A stretch of DNA of 64,000 nt from Distichodus sexfasciatus. Taxonomy: Eukaryota > Chordata > Actinopteri > Characiformes > Distichodontidae. Both the position numbers and the translations under genes were made by a program. Where the stretch lies: NCBI GenBank assembly GCA_032718565.1, contig JAVGVS010000004.1:2656802-2720801 (forward strand), given 5' to 3'. The notes below the pieces were generated by a model that saw only the letters and a list, made by a program, of their open reading frames with translations, ran no database searches and was not told the DNA's origin. Below are positions 22,791 to 35,507 of the stretch, piece after piece (position 1 is the stretch's first letter; each line of letters starts with the position of its first letter).

Positions 22791-24860
22791 GAGAACTGAA
22801 AAAAGGTAAAAGGTTGTTCTTGATTTTCATTATGAATACAGATTGTTGGAGTGGGACCTCACTATCCTTTCAGAATCGTGACCAAGCTTTCATAAAGATG
22901 TCTTTGTTTGACCCTTCGATTTTGGCCCTTTTTGTCATTTTGAGGTAGAATTCAGTAGAGGTAGAATGTGAGCTTGGATTAGACCGTCTTGAGACAGGTT
23001 AGTTAAACCCTTCTGCTGTTATGTTGTTGCAATAATAAAGTAAACTAACTCTTTGAAGTCAGAAAGGCTGTTTGAAGTGTTAAAAGTGGAACTCTGGTAC
23101 GTGGCTGTAATTGCCCACAATGAACCTTTCTAATCTCTTCCCTCAACATTTGGTAACTACTAGTTAACTCTCTTTGCGTGATGAGCATTCTGGAGCAGAA
23201 TGAGTGCCAGCGCATCATCTGGATTGATGCAGCTCATTGTTAGTGGTTGCAGTGGCCACCCATTGTCTCTTAAGCACTTGCACTTCTAAGCATTTCCAAA
23301 AGGGCTATATAAATAACATTCATTAATTCAAATGCAGTACAGGCTAAAAGAGGTGCCAAGTGTAGAGGAAAAGCAACTCTGAGGGTGCAGTACGGTTTCA
23401 TTCAACACCTATACCACCTCTTTTCAGTCCAGGATTTGCTCTTTATTGTACTGGTGCCATCTTTACGTTCAAGCATCAAGAGTGAGAAATCTTGAAAAGT
23501 GAAGATGGAGAAGCTGAGAGACACCTCTCACAAGGACTTGCATTCAACATGAAACAAAAATAGAGCATCAAGAATGCAAAACACTTGTTTTGTAAATAGC
23601 TGTTCAGGTGCTTTGAATGTAGCTTGAACATGTTTGTTGCTGCCTGCCTTCTATATGGGCTGCAGAGATATAGACCGTGGCCTGCCTTACGCTCGTGGTC
23701 ACGTTACGGATATTCACTGATGTAAAATGAAATTTTTTTGAGACGGGGCAGATTCTTACTGAACAGCAGCAGGCCAAGCTGTTATATAAAGATTGAAAGA
23801 GAAGGGAAGTGAGAATGAACAGCCAGATCTTGTACTCTAGGTTTTTACCCTCAGGCTTGACTTTTCTGTTGCATTCATCTGGGTCACTCCGGTGTGGCTG
23901 ACTTTTTTTTGAGAGAGAGAGAGAGAGAGAAATAATTTAGTCCCAACAACAAACATTTTCAGCCCATCTTGGATCAGAAGCATTCAAATCCACGCAAAAT
24001 ATTCCCCCTGAACCCACTGGCTTTTGCAAATGATTATTTCGAGCTTCAATAGATAAACAGCATATCGGAGTCGGATGGTTGCTTATTCCTCCACCGCTTA
24101 AATTGACACATAAACACTTTTTTTTACAAAACTCTGATCATGTCATTCACCCTTCACCACCATTTTGTCCTCTCTACAGTTCAAGCCAGCTTCTTTGTAT
24201 GGTATGAGCCATATTTATTTTATTGATCTAATAAAATAGTGACTGAGAAAAAGTCGCTAGGCATGATGGTTTTACGCTTTATCTTGTGCATGACAGATCA
24301 TTGGAGCCAGGAAATGTGGATTAACATTGCAGTAGTTAATATGTGGAGTATTTGCATGTCCAGCTTTGTTAATCCTCTCTATACATGCCATAAAAGATCT
24401 AACAAATGAGAAAACAGTTTGATTGCCTTTGACAAGTCATTTTTAGTGGGTGTGGATTGCTTCCACATCGGTTGTCTCCCTTCACTCCCAGATACCTTCA
24501 TAGCACTTCTTTAAATGAAAGCCTCCCACTATCACAAACACCAGTCAACACATTGCATAGACCAGATATCACAAGCAGAAAAATGTACACAGGCTCAAGG
24601 GCACGAAAGACCGAATTTCAATTTACCACCTGCGAGTAAGCCACTTTACCCCCTGCTGGGAACTTCAAGGGACGTTTGGGAGAGGGAGGGCCAAAGAGGA
24701 AGTGGGGAACAAACAAGGTTCTGTTAAAAATAAACACACAGCCTGTGAAATATGGTATAACACGTAACAGGCCATTTAGATGGCCATGTTACGTGGAACT
24801 TTGATCGGACTGCATACTGTTGCCCTGTGGAACTATAAATGGTAAAAGGGAAAAGTCCTC
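22791..24860. other. unassigned sequence with a (GA)n run
   Basis: A pure (GA)n run lies at 23911-23931. No exon was recognised. Confidence 0.4.
23911..23931. repeat. (GA)n microsatellite
   Basis: Ten GA units directly follow a T-run. Confidence 0.9.
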
Positions 24861-24950
24861 AATTTAAAAGTGCTAAAGTACTAGCTGATATAAACAGTAC
24901 TTAAGTATTTAAAGTATTTAGATACTCAACGGATGTACACCACTGCAAAC
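24861..24950. repeat. hAT-like terminal relic
   Basis: ACAGTACTTAAGTATTTAAAG and ACTCAACGGATGTACACCAC resemble ends of old fish hAT elements. No partner end was identified. Confidence 0.35.
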
Positions 24951-25479
24951 AAACACCAGTTTGGGTATATTTAATCATGTTTAATTGCTCATAATTCCCA
25001 TTTCCTTTTGATATATAATACACATTATTTTTCATGTTGATGTAGCAGTTGTGTCTATAATGGTGCATGTGTGTATATTTGGCTGGGTTGCACTAGACAG
25101 ACTCATGGGGTGGAGGAGGAAGGGGGGAGTTGGATTGATTTGTATTCGGCTCCTCCGTAGTCAGTAAGCCATTTTGGAGCAGGCCCATTTTTCAAGCCCA
25201 GCCCAGAACTATCATCCCTTGCGCAGGGCAAGCAGACCACAATACAGATGTTCCACAGAGATCCATTTGTTATTGAAATCTATCTGCAGCAAAGGTCTTT
25301 TTCATGTGGACAAATGGCTCAACATGCGCCCATGGGGCCTTTCTTTTAGTGGCTGGAAGTTCTATGGACACACCCCTCTTCATTTCATGCATGGCCATTT
25401 ATGACATTTCGAATTAGGTGCAATATAGAGGTGGCATGTGATAAGATTCTGTTGATAATGCCGTCTTTTACTTTAACAA
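24951..25479. other. unassigned sequence
   Basis: An open frame at 25174-25404 has no splice sites or motif. Confidence 0.35.
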
Positions 25480-25570
25480 ATGATTTACAGCAAATAACTG
25501 GCAGTTTTGCAATTTGAATCTTTGTCCAAGTGCAAATCTGGCACAGATATTGCAATTGGACAAACCCAAG
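25480..25570. repeat. minisatellite, left part
   Basis: Units such as GTGCAAATCTGGCACAGATA and TTGCAATTGGACAAAC match those at 26325-26720, so the two blocks appear to be one array split by the element between them. Confidence 0.6.
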
Positions 25571-25589
25571 CATCACCCAGTGAGGAACA

Positions 25590-26290
25590 GAACAGGCAGA
25601 ACAACATTGTCATCCCATATGTAGTGGGATTGTCTGAGAAGCTTAGAACATTTTCTCCAATCATGACATCTCAGTGCGCTTAAGACTCTGAACCCCCCTC
25701 AGATAGAGACTGGTTCATCCTGAGGACAAAACTCCTAAGCAAAGCTGTACAGTGTGGTGTGTGCTATACAATGCAGTGAGGAATGCTCAGGCTTATACAT
25801 AGGAGAGACCAAGTAACCACTCCATAGACGTGTGTCGTAACACAGGAGTTGCCAGCACAAGACTTGGTTCTGCACTTAAAGAAGAAGTGACACTCTTATG
25901 GGAATACAAATGTGCATTTTTTGGACAGAGAAGATGGTTGGTTTGGAGGTGGAGGTTTAAGACACCAGCCACCTATAATGCACTCTTGAGATCACTTCCC
26001 ATGCGATTTAAATGTGAGGGGAACCCACCTGTAAATGGTTCACATCTTGCTCAGAGGAAAACAATGATTCATGTCTTGATCCACGCCCTGCCCTGTGTGA
26101 CCCTAGCGACCCGTTGAAAGCAGGGTGTGTCAACGACCACTTTGAAGGGAGCAGCCCCACTAGAGGATAAGTGGTGCCATTTGTATGAAAGGTGAAACGT
26201 TTTCAAGAAATTGGAAAGTCATCCAGTTGTCTTTGATTCAAGCCTCTAAGATGATCATGTCCTGGACGACTGAGAACCTACACAGATAGA
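25590..26290 (+). pseudogene. Penelope-like element remnant with GIY-YIG endonuclease relic
   Basis: In one frame, 25754-25816 reads VVCAIQCSEECSGLYIGETK and then a stop; GLYIG corresponds to the GIY...YIG core of the endonuclease that follows the reverse transcriptase in Penelope-like retroelements. Upstream, IVIPYVVGLSEKLR matches the segment before the domain. Downstream, LDREDGWFGGGGLRH is a broken version of the domain's distal part, with residues missing between WF and GGGLRH. The end region (about 26190-26290) resembles the usual 3' end of this fish element, including GTCCTGGACGACTGAGAACC. There are several stops, frameshifts and an internal deletion, and no reverse transcriptase part remains. 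It is a 5'-truncated dead copy. The Penelope assignment comes from knowledge of the family. Confidence 0.72.
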
Positions 26291-26324
26291 ATTGAATGAA
26301 CATTCTACTAAAAAACACAGTTAA

Positions 26325-26720
26325 TGTTGCAGTTGGACAAACATTGCACTTGAAAAGCTGACAGATAATATTGCAACTGGGCAAACATATGGGTTGCAAA
26401 TCTGCCACTGCAATTAGTATATCAATTGCACAGATTTTTTTATTGCATTTGGACAAACACTGCAAAACCAACAGAATTAGTATTATACCTTTTCAATCAC
26501 CAGACTGGCCATTAGTATTTCAGTTTGACAAACTTAAGGGTTGCAAAACTGACACAGTTAGTATTTAAATTGTACAAACAATTTAAAGTTGCAAGCCTTT
26601 TCCAGTTAGTATTACAGCTGGACAAACAGTTAAATTGCAAAACTGCCACAATTAGTATTGCAATCAGACACATTCCAGTTGCAAATCTGCCACACTTCGT
26701 ATTCCAGTTGTTACATTGGC
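26325..26720. repeat. minisatellite, right part (about 45-49 bp unit)
   Basis: GGACAAACA-like landmarks recur near 26335, 26379, 26451, 26526, 26571, 26619 and 26665, spaced about 44-49 bp with two longer gaps of 72-75. Between them lie GTTGCAAATCTGCCAC and ATTAGTATT. The units are diverged, so the array is old. Confidence 0.75.
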
Positions 26721-28149
26721 AGTTGCTTTTTACTAGCTATATGATAATTTATTTCTTTGGTTCATGCAGAAACTTATGAACCGTCTTTCAAAGCTGAATT
26801 AACCTGGCCCACTTTTAGAGCAATCACAGATTTTCTCACTTAACCCTATCAGCTTCTGTCATCCAGCGGAAGAGCTCCTTCCAATTTTGGAGTCTTGACT
26901 CGTCTGCTTACAGCCAGTAGGGATTAACCCCTATTTAAGTATAGTGGTGTGGAGCTGCTCCTTGTCCCCCAGCCAAACCAAACTGTGTCAGCCAACAGGA
27001 TTTACCTCGGGAGGAACCGCTGCCTAAACCTTGCCTCCCCTGTTTACCTCTATACAGTGCTTTTAAATTAGGTCAGTGTCTAACTTAAGCTTAAAATCAG
27101 GAGTAAAGTTCACTAATGCTCCAGCACAAAGAATCGTCATTTTAAAGAGCCAATTGGGTGAAAAGCGTCCTTGGTTTGTTATAATGTGAAATGTCAGAAA
27201 AGTGTCTGATATTCAATAATACGACGTGGAGTTATACAGTTGAACAGCTTTTCACTGCTTTTTAAGGTAAGTCTAAGCAGGGTGGGACTAAAACGCATCC
27301 TGCTTACGTGTAGAGGTTATGTTTAGCATAGCCCTGCACAGATCTACTGCTCTGGCCCTGCCCACCTGCATAGCATCAAAAGCCTACCTGCTAGCCTCTG
27401 GGCAAATTTGCTAAAAGAGTCTGTCATATGCTAAGTCCGATGTGGTCTCTAATATCTCCATTCCCTCACTGCTGATGGCTGCCATTAAACCACAAAGTAT
27501 AAGTTTACCTATTTTGTATCATAAACGGTAAAAAATTTTTTAACAGTCCATGTGCATGCATGTGTTTTACAGTCGATGAGTAAGGGCTCTGTTATAGTAG
27601 GCGGTGCTTCAGAACCCTGAGCCGAAACGCCTACAGCAACCGAGCATAGAAAGTACCCCCTGTATTTTACCACTTCGAGACTTAATTTTACCTATGTAGC
27701 AATGTTCAAATTTGCTCAAAATTGACGAGGTGATTAGTGACACCTGTTTCTTTGATATGAGGAATTTAGAGCCAACATTCTTTTGACCTTACCGAATCTT
27801 TAAGCTCATCTAAAGAAAACACGGCTAGCAATTAATTAAATTATTACGCTTTGAATTGATACACACCCAAACATGTTTCAGTTATTGAAAGCAACATGAT
27901 TTGTGCCACAGTCCCCATTATTTCTGGAATCTGAGAATTGCAAATACAAACTAGCAAATGGAAGCACTTTGTTTCCTTGTAATCCCCAATACCAGTAAAA
28001 TAATTGTAAAACTTTAATACTATCAGACACTTTATTGCTCAATTCGTATTCTGTTAAGCAGCGTTAATCTTTTACTGGATTCAGTTTCTTTGTAGAATAT
28101 TTCTTTTTTACTCGCTTCAGAACTTACATACTCCACCATCCGAGAAGTG
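26721..28149. other. unassigned sequence
   Basis: Several moderately GC-rich stretches (26990-27060, 27290-27420, 27590-27660) without open frames, splice signals or recognised repeats. Confidence 0.35.
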
Positions 28150-28290
28150 ATGAATTATTCTTCTTCTTAAGCCTTTTACCCCCTGTGTAGCTTTGGCCAC
28201 TGACAAAACTCTTCCATCTGACTCTGTCTTGGGATGTCTTACTTACTTCTAACCAGTTGGTCCTCTGTCTCTTCAGCTAATTAATAACAT
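28150..28290. repeat. possible retroelement fragment
   Basis: TTCTTCTTCTTAAGCC, GTGTAGCTTTGGCCACTGAC and CTTCCATCTGACTCTGTCTT resemble a dispersed teleost repeat that contains a 'gtcgccac...ccatctcaccctgtc'-type string. The match is loose. Confidence 0.3.
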
Positions 28291-29233
28291 GGAGTAATTT
28301 TTTCCACATTATTTTTCATTTGCTGCCTTATCCAAAGTAAAATTTTGTTTAGGTTTGTTTCATTAAAAAAAATCACATGCCTATGGAATGCTTGTCTGTA
28401 ATGAGTTTGTTCACCTTTCCATTCAATCTCTCCTTCTATGACTCTTGATTTGTATTGATGGCTTTACCTTTGGGAGACGAGTTACAAACATAGCGAAAGT
28501 TCAAACAAGCCAGCATCAACGTAATCAGTACACGCTGTGCTAGCTCCATATAACAAGCCTTTGCACTAATTTACAACATGCTTTGACGTCAACCAAAGAG
28601 CTGCACAAATAAATGGACAGATATGGAATGGGACGCGGTGACGTCTGAGCCAGCTTAGCTCTCTCATGGGCGAATGTGCACAAAGGATGAATAATGCTTT
28701 GTGATGACTGTACCTACATGTACCTCAATGTACGCTTAAGTCAGAAAGTGGATGCTATAGGGCCGTAAAGCACAGTTTTTATACACGTTTTATACATGTT
28801 GGTGTGACTGCAATCAACGAGAGCAATCAACGAGCCCATAAATATCTAACCAAGATGGTTTCTGGGGTCAAGAACAATTTTGGACTAGGACAGGACTTGC
28901 ACAAACTGTACATGCATACAACATAGATGTTAAACTGTGTATCTTATATAGCTTATTAATATATTGTATTCTATAGCAAATATGTGTGTATCTATCTAAA
29001 AATATTGGCTGTAGTTCATCATGCCTCATTGACCATATTTGATGTGGCCCACCGATATCACATGACATTAGGACTGCTTATGGACAACGGTAGCAGTACC
29101 GGGGTGCTTGTATATGTTTGTGTGTGTGTGCTGGATATGGGTCACGGTTGCTTGCGGTTGTTTCACCGTTTGAGTGTGAGGCCATGTGCAGTGCACTGTT
29201 TTCTCTCTTAGTCATTGCTGGTGCTGGGGAGAT

Positions 29234-29235
<2 letters not shown>

Positions 29236-29264
<29 letters not shown>
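29236..29264. repeat. (TG)n microsatellite
   Basis: An uninterrupted 29-base alternating GT run, with potential to form Z-DNA. Confidence 0.95.
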
Positions 29265-30208
29265 CACACTTGCAGGCATTTGTTGTTTGTAGAAAAAAAA
29301 AACATACTTGAAACCATTTTAGGGCTGTGCATTTGCAATGCAGACACATGTCATGCCACAACTTCTCTACTATATAAAAAAGGAAGCTGACCCGGGTGTA
29401 TTTTCAGGACTAATCTACAGGAGTCTACCTGTCTCTCTAATAGATCATTTGATCATTACCTAATTTAAGAGCTCTTGGATACAGCTTAATGAAGCATGTT
29501 TCACACTCAGTAAAATATATATTTTACCTATATTATTTTTGTTTTTCAATGAAGATGTACTCCACTAGAAAATCACCACAATTGTATTAGAATGTTTAAT
29601 TAATTTTAAATTTTACATTTTTAAAAAAGTATTTAACTAAATTGTTAATATCTAAATTTCTTTAAATCGTCTTTACAAACACGGTATATTCCATTACATG
29701 CTGTACTTATATAACAATGTATGTGACGGTGTATGAGAGAATCTTGGAATTGATTTCAAGCTATTTGTTTAAAAACACTGCATTCCTATTAGGAAAAAAT
29801 ATAGAGGTGAGAATTTTCCCTTATCCTGCATTCTTAAATATTTCATTAGTGAAAGATGGCATGAGGTAGAATTGTACAATGTTTTACTACATCCAGGACC
29901 AAAATGAATAAAACTGAGACAGACACACAGAGAGACAGACAGACAGACAGTGATATAAGCTTGGATGGGGACAGGCCTGGGCAGATGGCCGCGGGGCTCC
30001 TGCACCAGCGGGAAACTTCAACTCTCCTTCCTGTAGAAGTTTGGAACATGCCCAAACACTACACACCCCAGCATCCTACTGCACACAGCCCCCAGGGTTT
30101 TTTCCCTCATCACAAAAACACACACACAGTTATATCTCATATTCTTACAAATTAACCTCAACCTCACTTCTAGCTTACGTAAGCTATAACTTTTCTTACT
30201 TCTGTTAC

Positions 30209-30268
30209 TCTCTTCTCTCTCTCCCTCTTCCTCCCTTCCTCCCTCTATCTCTCTCTCACTTCTCTCTA
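30209..30268. repeat. (CT)n-rich tract
   Basis: About 60 bases of C and T with few interruptions. Confidence 0.85.
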
Positions 30269-31535
30269 CTTTGGCACTTGGGCTCTTGGCCTGGCCCCAC
30301 ATCACACTGCTTACAGGCTCAGATTGGCTCTGACGGCCCTGAACGGCTCCTACTCTTTCTGCATCGTTGCTCGCTGTGTAACTACGGATAAACACATTAA
30401 CCCAGTGGCCTACTCTCTTTAGGGCTGGTCACATGGCTCAGTTTTCCCTTAGTTTGACCCAAGTGCTGAATCAGATTGATTGCGGTAGTCGCTTAGATCG
30501 CTCGAACCCAATGGAGCCTTTGATGCAGTCGCCACGGTATGTATGGAACTTTTCAAATCAATTTTCCGCAAGTGAGGTTTATTTGTGATATGAAAGCTGT
30601 TTCTGAAATTGTAAGGAAGCAAAAGGAATGTTTGATGCTAACACGTTAAAAGTGAAAAAAAGATTTTGTGTATATATATATATACATAGGAAGTGGAGGA
30701 TGTGCACGATGGATTTCAAAATAACTGTACAAACTGGATTGTAAAGCTAGTTCCCAAGAATTCAAGTCAAGGCTGCTCTAATTGTTTTTAAGCCGTGGTG
30801 TTTGTAGAGACACAACATAGCTATGTGCACATGCTGCTCTTTTTTCGCTAGGATCAGAATCATTTAAAGTCCCCATCACCGAAATGAAAGCAAGAGCAGT
30901 GTCATTTTTGTGAAAGATGCTCTTTTCCTAAAGCCTCGGCTTTGAACAGGAATTAGCCGCCAATCTCTTCGAGTGCAGCGTCTTCGCTTTTGTAAAAAGA
31001 AAAAGGAAAAAATCCCTTTTCTGTCTAGACAAGAAAATGCCCTTAAATGCTTTATTCACCTTAAGCCCTTAAATCAATAGCAGACACGTGGATGCCCCGG
31101 CGCCAAACGGCCATTTGGCTTCAAGACGGGAAACTTGGAAGCTCAGCTTCCGTCACTGCAGAGAATAAAGAGACTCGGGCAGATTGAGAGATCTCCCAGG
31201 CGTCTGTTTGCTGAATCGAAAGAAAGACATGATGTCTGATGGGAACTTACAAGCCTAGACCTTGAAGTCAAGATGTGTGGATACTCAGTCAAGTGCTTGC
31301 TGCATTTGGCTGGGTGTGGGAGTGTTGTTTGGGTTGTGTGTCTGCTTTTTGTCTACTGGATGTCAGTAGCATGGGAATGACGAGGAATAGAAAGGTTGCT
31401 AAAGGTTGTTGAACTGAAAATCTAATTTACTTTATCCTTTTAGATAGACTTTAAATGTGAGCTTTATTTTAAATGGATTTTTGGAATCAATTGTTTAAAA
31501 TTTATAACAGAATCAGCTATAAAACAGACTCACAG

Positions 31536-31861
31536 TAAGGGATGAAAATCACAAGTTTCATCACAATGGCCAACAATTTAATGTCCGCCCGTGTCATAAA
31601 GGCCACTACAATATTATTTTGATTGGATTCAGTTCAGCAGCCAGCTGTCAATATGAGACATCATTTGCTAATTTAAGACGTCCATTAAAATCAAATCACT
31701 AAAATTCCTAAGTTCAACCAGACGTGTAAATAAAAAACAGACCTCCTGTTTAATATAATGTGATGTTATAATATGTAAGATCAATATTGTCATTTTGGAT
31801 CGATGCTGTGGGCTGGTTAATAATTGATGTATCAAACTAGTGTATCTAGTGTACACCCTTA
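31536..31861. mobile_element. hAT-like relic, family H1 copy 2
   Basis: The ends read TAAGGGATGAAA and, reversed, TAAGGGTGTACACT. Inside are GATTGGATTCAGTTCAGCAG, ACAGACCTCCTGTTTAATAT and TTGGATCGATGCTGTGGGCT, shared with 1395-1775 and 54304-54699. There is no ORF. The flanking octamers do not match. Confidence 0.65.
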
Positions 31862-33014
31862 AATCAAAAATGTGTAACAGTGTGTTGTGCATCTCTGTGT
31901 TTGTGTGTTAGTGGCCATTGGTCCAAGTTTCAGAACATGACTCTAAATTGTCAGCCAAGTTAATCTCACTTGTTTAGGAAAAGTGGATTTGTCCGTCATG
32001 ACCCTGACGTCCTAGATTGGCTTGTTCAAGACCCAGGGACCCTCTACTTCAAGATCCTCTACTCCTCGTCCATCTATCTATTCTTCCTTTTGCCCATCCA
32101 TCAAAGTAACCCACATTTCAGATTCCATTTATTATTATATTTGCCACCTGTTCTTTCCAATCTGTCCATTGATTCATTCATCCAAATATCCATACTCCTG
32201 TCCATCCTACCATCCAATCTATCTACCAGTCCAAATATCCAGCTTTCCATTGGATCCATACAACTAGGCCTATAAACCCATCCATCCATCCATCCATCCA
32301 TCCATCCATCCATCCATCCACCAATTTATGCATTTTCTCATCCACTCACTTCTTCCTGCTAGCATCAATCTGATTCTGCTTCTTTAGATATTGCACTGTA
32401 TTTTCAAAAGCCTGTGAGCACTGAAATCATTTCCTTTTCCATGTTGTGGACAGACAGTGACAGATAATGTGGAAACTCAGTGTGCAGCAAAGTTAGGTTG
32501 AAAAACCAAGAACGACAAAAGCGCTTCTTCTGAAGTCAGTGCAGTTCTTTCCTCATACATCTGTCATGTGTGGACACAGCAGTTGGCTCTGTGCTGAGAT
32601 TCAATATGGCACTTTTATTCCCTGAAATGGCCTGAAAAGATGAGTGTAACCCAGCAGGCCAGACTTGTACAGATGGGGATAAGCTTACTGTACTCTACTC
32701 TAGCACCTGGCAGTGTCTTGATGCATATGTGTACATCCACATTCTTGTGCCTTTGACATCCATATATAACTGAGTTTTCACCCAACAGTAATGTCTGGTT
32801 TTATGTCTGGATTAGGATCAGTGTGCAGTTTTCCCATGTGTCACTTTTGTGCTTGGTCACAAATTCCTTTTAAGGTTGGTAATTGAGTAAGTCTGAAATC
32901 TCCTAAGTTATGCTGTATTCAGCTCCCCCAAAATTAAAAAAACATTTGTACAATGCATTCGATTTTACATAAGGCCCTGTTCTCAGAATGAACTTGTAAA
33001 GAAGGCCTTTTTCC
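31862..33014. other. unassigned sequence with a tetranucleotide tract
   Basis: Degenerate TCCATC-type units from about 32065 lead into the pure run at 32278-32320. No gene was seen. Confidence 0.4.
32278..32320. repeat. (CCAT)n microsatellite
   Basis: About ten perfect CCAT units. Confidence 0.95.
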
Positions 33015-33125
33015 AATTCCTTCTTTCAGGAAAGGTCTCATGGTGCAACTCAGTGTTAAGGGCCTTGCTCCAATGGTGGTGGCATTGGAGGCAGGATAAA
33101 CTTAACGCTAGAACCTCTTGCTCTT
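33015..33125 (+). repeat. Rep-C copy
   Basis: GGTGCAACTCAGTGTTAAGG, GCCTTGCTCCAATGGTGGTG and a downstream AGGATAAACTTAACGC follow Rep-C order. Confidence 0.6.
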
Positions 33126-33229
33126 CCAAAACATTAAGGTCCATAGCCAAGTATTCTTTAGTTCCAAAACACTGAGGAACACACTCTGTCAGTTACACAA
33201 GTATTTTTTCTGTCACTTTGCCCAACATT

Positions 33230-33380
33230 AGGGTGCAAAATGAAATGAATAATCAGAAATGAGTTATTAGAAATGTCACTTGAGTAAAAAGAATTAAACG
33301 TTATTTGTAGTCAAGTACAGTATGAAGTAATGTTGTTACTCAAGAAACGATAAAGGACAGTAATGAAGTACTTTATCCCT
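33230..33380. repeat. hAT-like relic
   Basis: Repeated CACTTGAGTAAAAAG, GTCAAGTACAGTATGAAGTA, GTTACTCAAG and GAAGTACTTTATCC strings are typical of decayed fish hAT sequences. Confidence 0.4.
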
Positions 33381-35155
33381 TTACTAGTAGGCATTGTTGT
33401 GAAAAGGTCTCCCGTTGTAGATGATTTTCTGTAAAGTTTAATATTTGAGTCCAACTTGAGACCTTTTTAAATACCTTCCCATTCTCCATCAATAAGTTTG
33501 TTTCATTTAGTGGACTAAACATCAATAACAAACCAGTCTAACGATCTGGCATTTAAATGAAGGTTCTCACAATATACCATGGTTGTACTTAGCATATGCA
33601 CATGGCCTGTGCCCATTTTAATTTGGTCTTTGTGCTAGTGATGAATGTAGAGAGATACTTACATTTCCATATAAAACTGCATCTTTTTTGGTGCACTGCA
33701 AAATTTAAATGTCGCATGAAATTCATCCCCTTTCTGTCATTATTGTTGACAAGGGGACCAAATTTTGGATTGCAATGTTGCAATGTTCCAATGAATTGTT
33801 GAGTACATAGCCACACTAAACATTTTTATTAGCATATCCTCTTACGCTAAACAGGATCAGATTTCATCCCCTATGATGTGCTTTGGTAGGTCAGACAAAA
33901 GTCTGGTTAATCATAAATTTTAAGGTTCTCACCATTAATTGAAAGCAAATGAGACTGGACATTAGCCATTCTGTTTTGGGAATATATTATTTCAAGCTGT
34001 ATCCAAATTTCCAGGCATGACCTTTTACAATGTAATATCAGGAAGTTTAGTATAGGTCAGAAACATGTGTGTGATATTAGACATTTTATATTTAGAATCT
34101 TCTTTACCTCAGGGTTGCTTCCATAGTTCTGAGACTCTTTGTGAAAGAGCCTGACCTTTATTTCTCCAGCCATTCCACTCCTATAATCATATTCACACAT
34201 AATTAGTTAATTAAGGACTCTGACACCCCCGCAGTAAAGTCCTGCCCTCATAATCCACATCCTAACCATCTCTGTTTCTTACTTATTTTTGAGACATTCA
34301 TGGACAAAACAATCAGCCTTGCAAATGAATCAGGGTGCCTTTGAAAAGTGGCCTCTCTTCCCTTCTGTGCTTAAGCCCCTACGCTGTCGTTAATGGCTCC
34401 ATTTGTCTCCTCCCTCTTTTTGTAATTGTTTCATCTCTTTGATGAAGGCTCTGAAGACCACCATTTGGGACTGGTGCATGCAAATTGCAGTTCTGAATTG
34501 AGGGGTTCCTTTTTTTCTTTCTTTCCTTTTTTAAAAACAGAAATTAGCCACTAAAATGTCTTTGGCTTGTAGGGGCTGAGCAGGAGGTGATGGGATGAGA
34601 TGTAAACTGAAATTCAAAAAGCAGAAGAATAGCAGAATTGGCCTAACATTTTTGGAGAGTTCCACATTCTATATCAAGTCAAGTCATGAAAAACATTTAA
34701 AGCAGCAATTGCACCAAAGTGCTGAACAATAATAAGTTATATGAAAAATAATAATAACAGCATTAATAGTATTAACTTTAAAAATATATGGAAATAGTAA
34801 TGACGCACAGAGTATAATGGAATCAAATTTGGTTGGTGAAAAGACAGAGTCAAGCATATGCTGGATTAGTGCATTTTGCTGCAAATAAGTATCTAATAAT
34901 TATATCCACCTGTTGTATAGACTGTCATTCATTTAGCAGCAACTGTCCTATTAACTGTTAACTCTCATGTAAGCTGCTTAATGATGAACTAGATATTTTA
35001 TGACTTATTTGATGGAATGAGAATAAAGGAGAACAAAGTGAATAAAAAAGAACTCGTCTAATGTCTGTTGGGCTAGTAAAGAAATTCTGAAATTGCTGAT
35101 CCAAGAATATGAAGCAAAAACATACATAATACCATTTAGAATTATTTGCTCTATT
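33381..35155. other. unassigned AT-rich sequence
   Basis: No exon or repeat was recognised. An octamer ATGCAAAT lies near 34478 in a stretch (34190-34520) without known repeats. Confidence 0.35.
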
Positions 35156-35167
35156 GGCCCAAAATTT

Positions 35168-35507
35168 CATTCATTCATTATCTGAACCGCTTAACCCCAA
35201 CTGGGGTCGCGGGGGACCGGAGCTTATCCTGGGAATTTACGGGAAACAAATCTGGGCAGGTGCCAATACACCACAGGGCACACACACTCACACAATCATT
35301 CACACCTTACGGGGGCAATTTAGTGTTGCCAATTAACCTATATTGCATGGCTTTGGACTGTGGGAGGAAACCAGAGCACCCAGAGGAAACATGGGGAGAG
35401 CATGCAAACTTCACACAGAAAGGCCCTACGGCCGTCCCTGGGGTTCGGACCCATGACCTTTTCGCTGTGAGGCGGCAGCGCTAACCACTGTGCCAACGTA
35501 CTGTCCA
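35168..35507 (-). mobile_element. V-SINE (DANA-like tRNA-derived SINE), complete, with target duplication
   Basis: Reversed, it starts with a tRNA-like head (CACAGTGGTTAGCGCTGCCG, CCTCACAGCGAAAAGG). It continues with the strongly conserved central V-domain (TGTGTGAAGTTTGCATGCTC, TTTCCTCTGGGTGCTCTGG, CCTCCCACAGTCCAAAG) and ends in ATGAATGAATGAA. The same 12-mer GGCCCAAAATTT flanks both sides (35156-35167 and 35508-35519), proving target-primed insertion. An open frame of 112 codons inside is not a gene. Confidence 0.93.

Larger units (their letters stand above)
28291..31535. other. unassigned sequence with microsatellites
   Basis: Simple repeats: (TG)n at 29236-29264, (AGAC)n near 29931-29950, a CT-rich tract at 30209-30268 and (TA)n at 30673-30685. 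Open frames at 29078-29390 and 29769-30395 are by-products of these tracts. The stretch 30930-31230 is GC-richer and free of known repeats. Confidence 0.45.

Noticed and set aside
26325..26720. CRISPR-like regular spacing
   Set aside because: The whole unit repeats with divergence, so there are no spacers; it is an old minisatellite.
30018..30395. Overlapping 116- and 125-codon open frames on both strands
   Set aside because: They are driven by the CT-rich tract and (CA)n sequence; both strands open together is typical of simple repeats.
35146..35484. 112-codon open frame
   Set aside because: Lies within a V-SINE; the frame arises from the antisense of the conserved SINE body.
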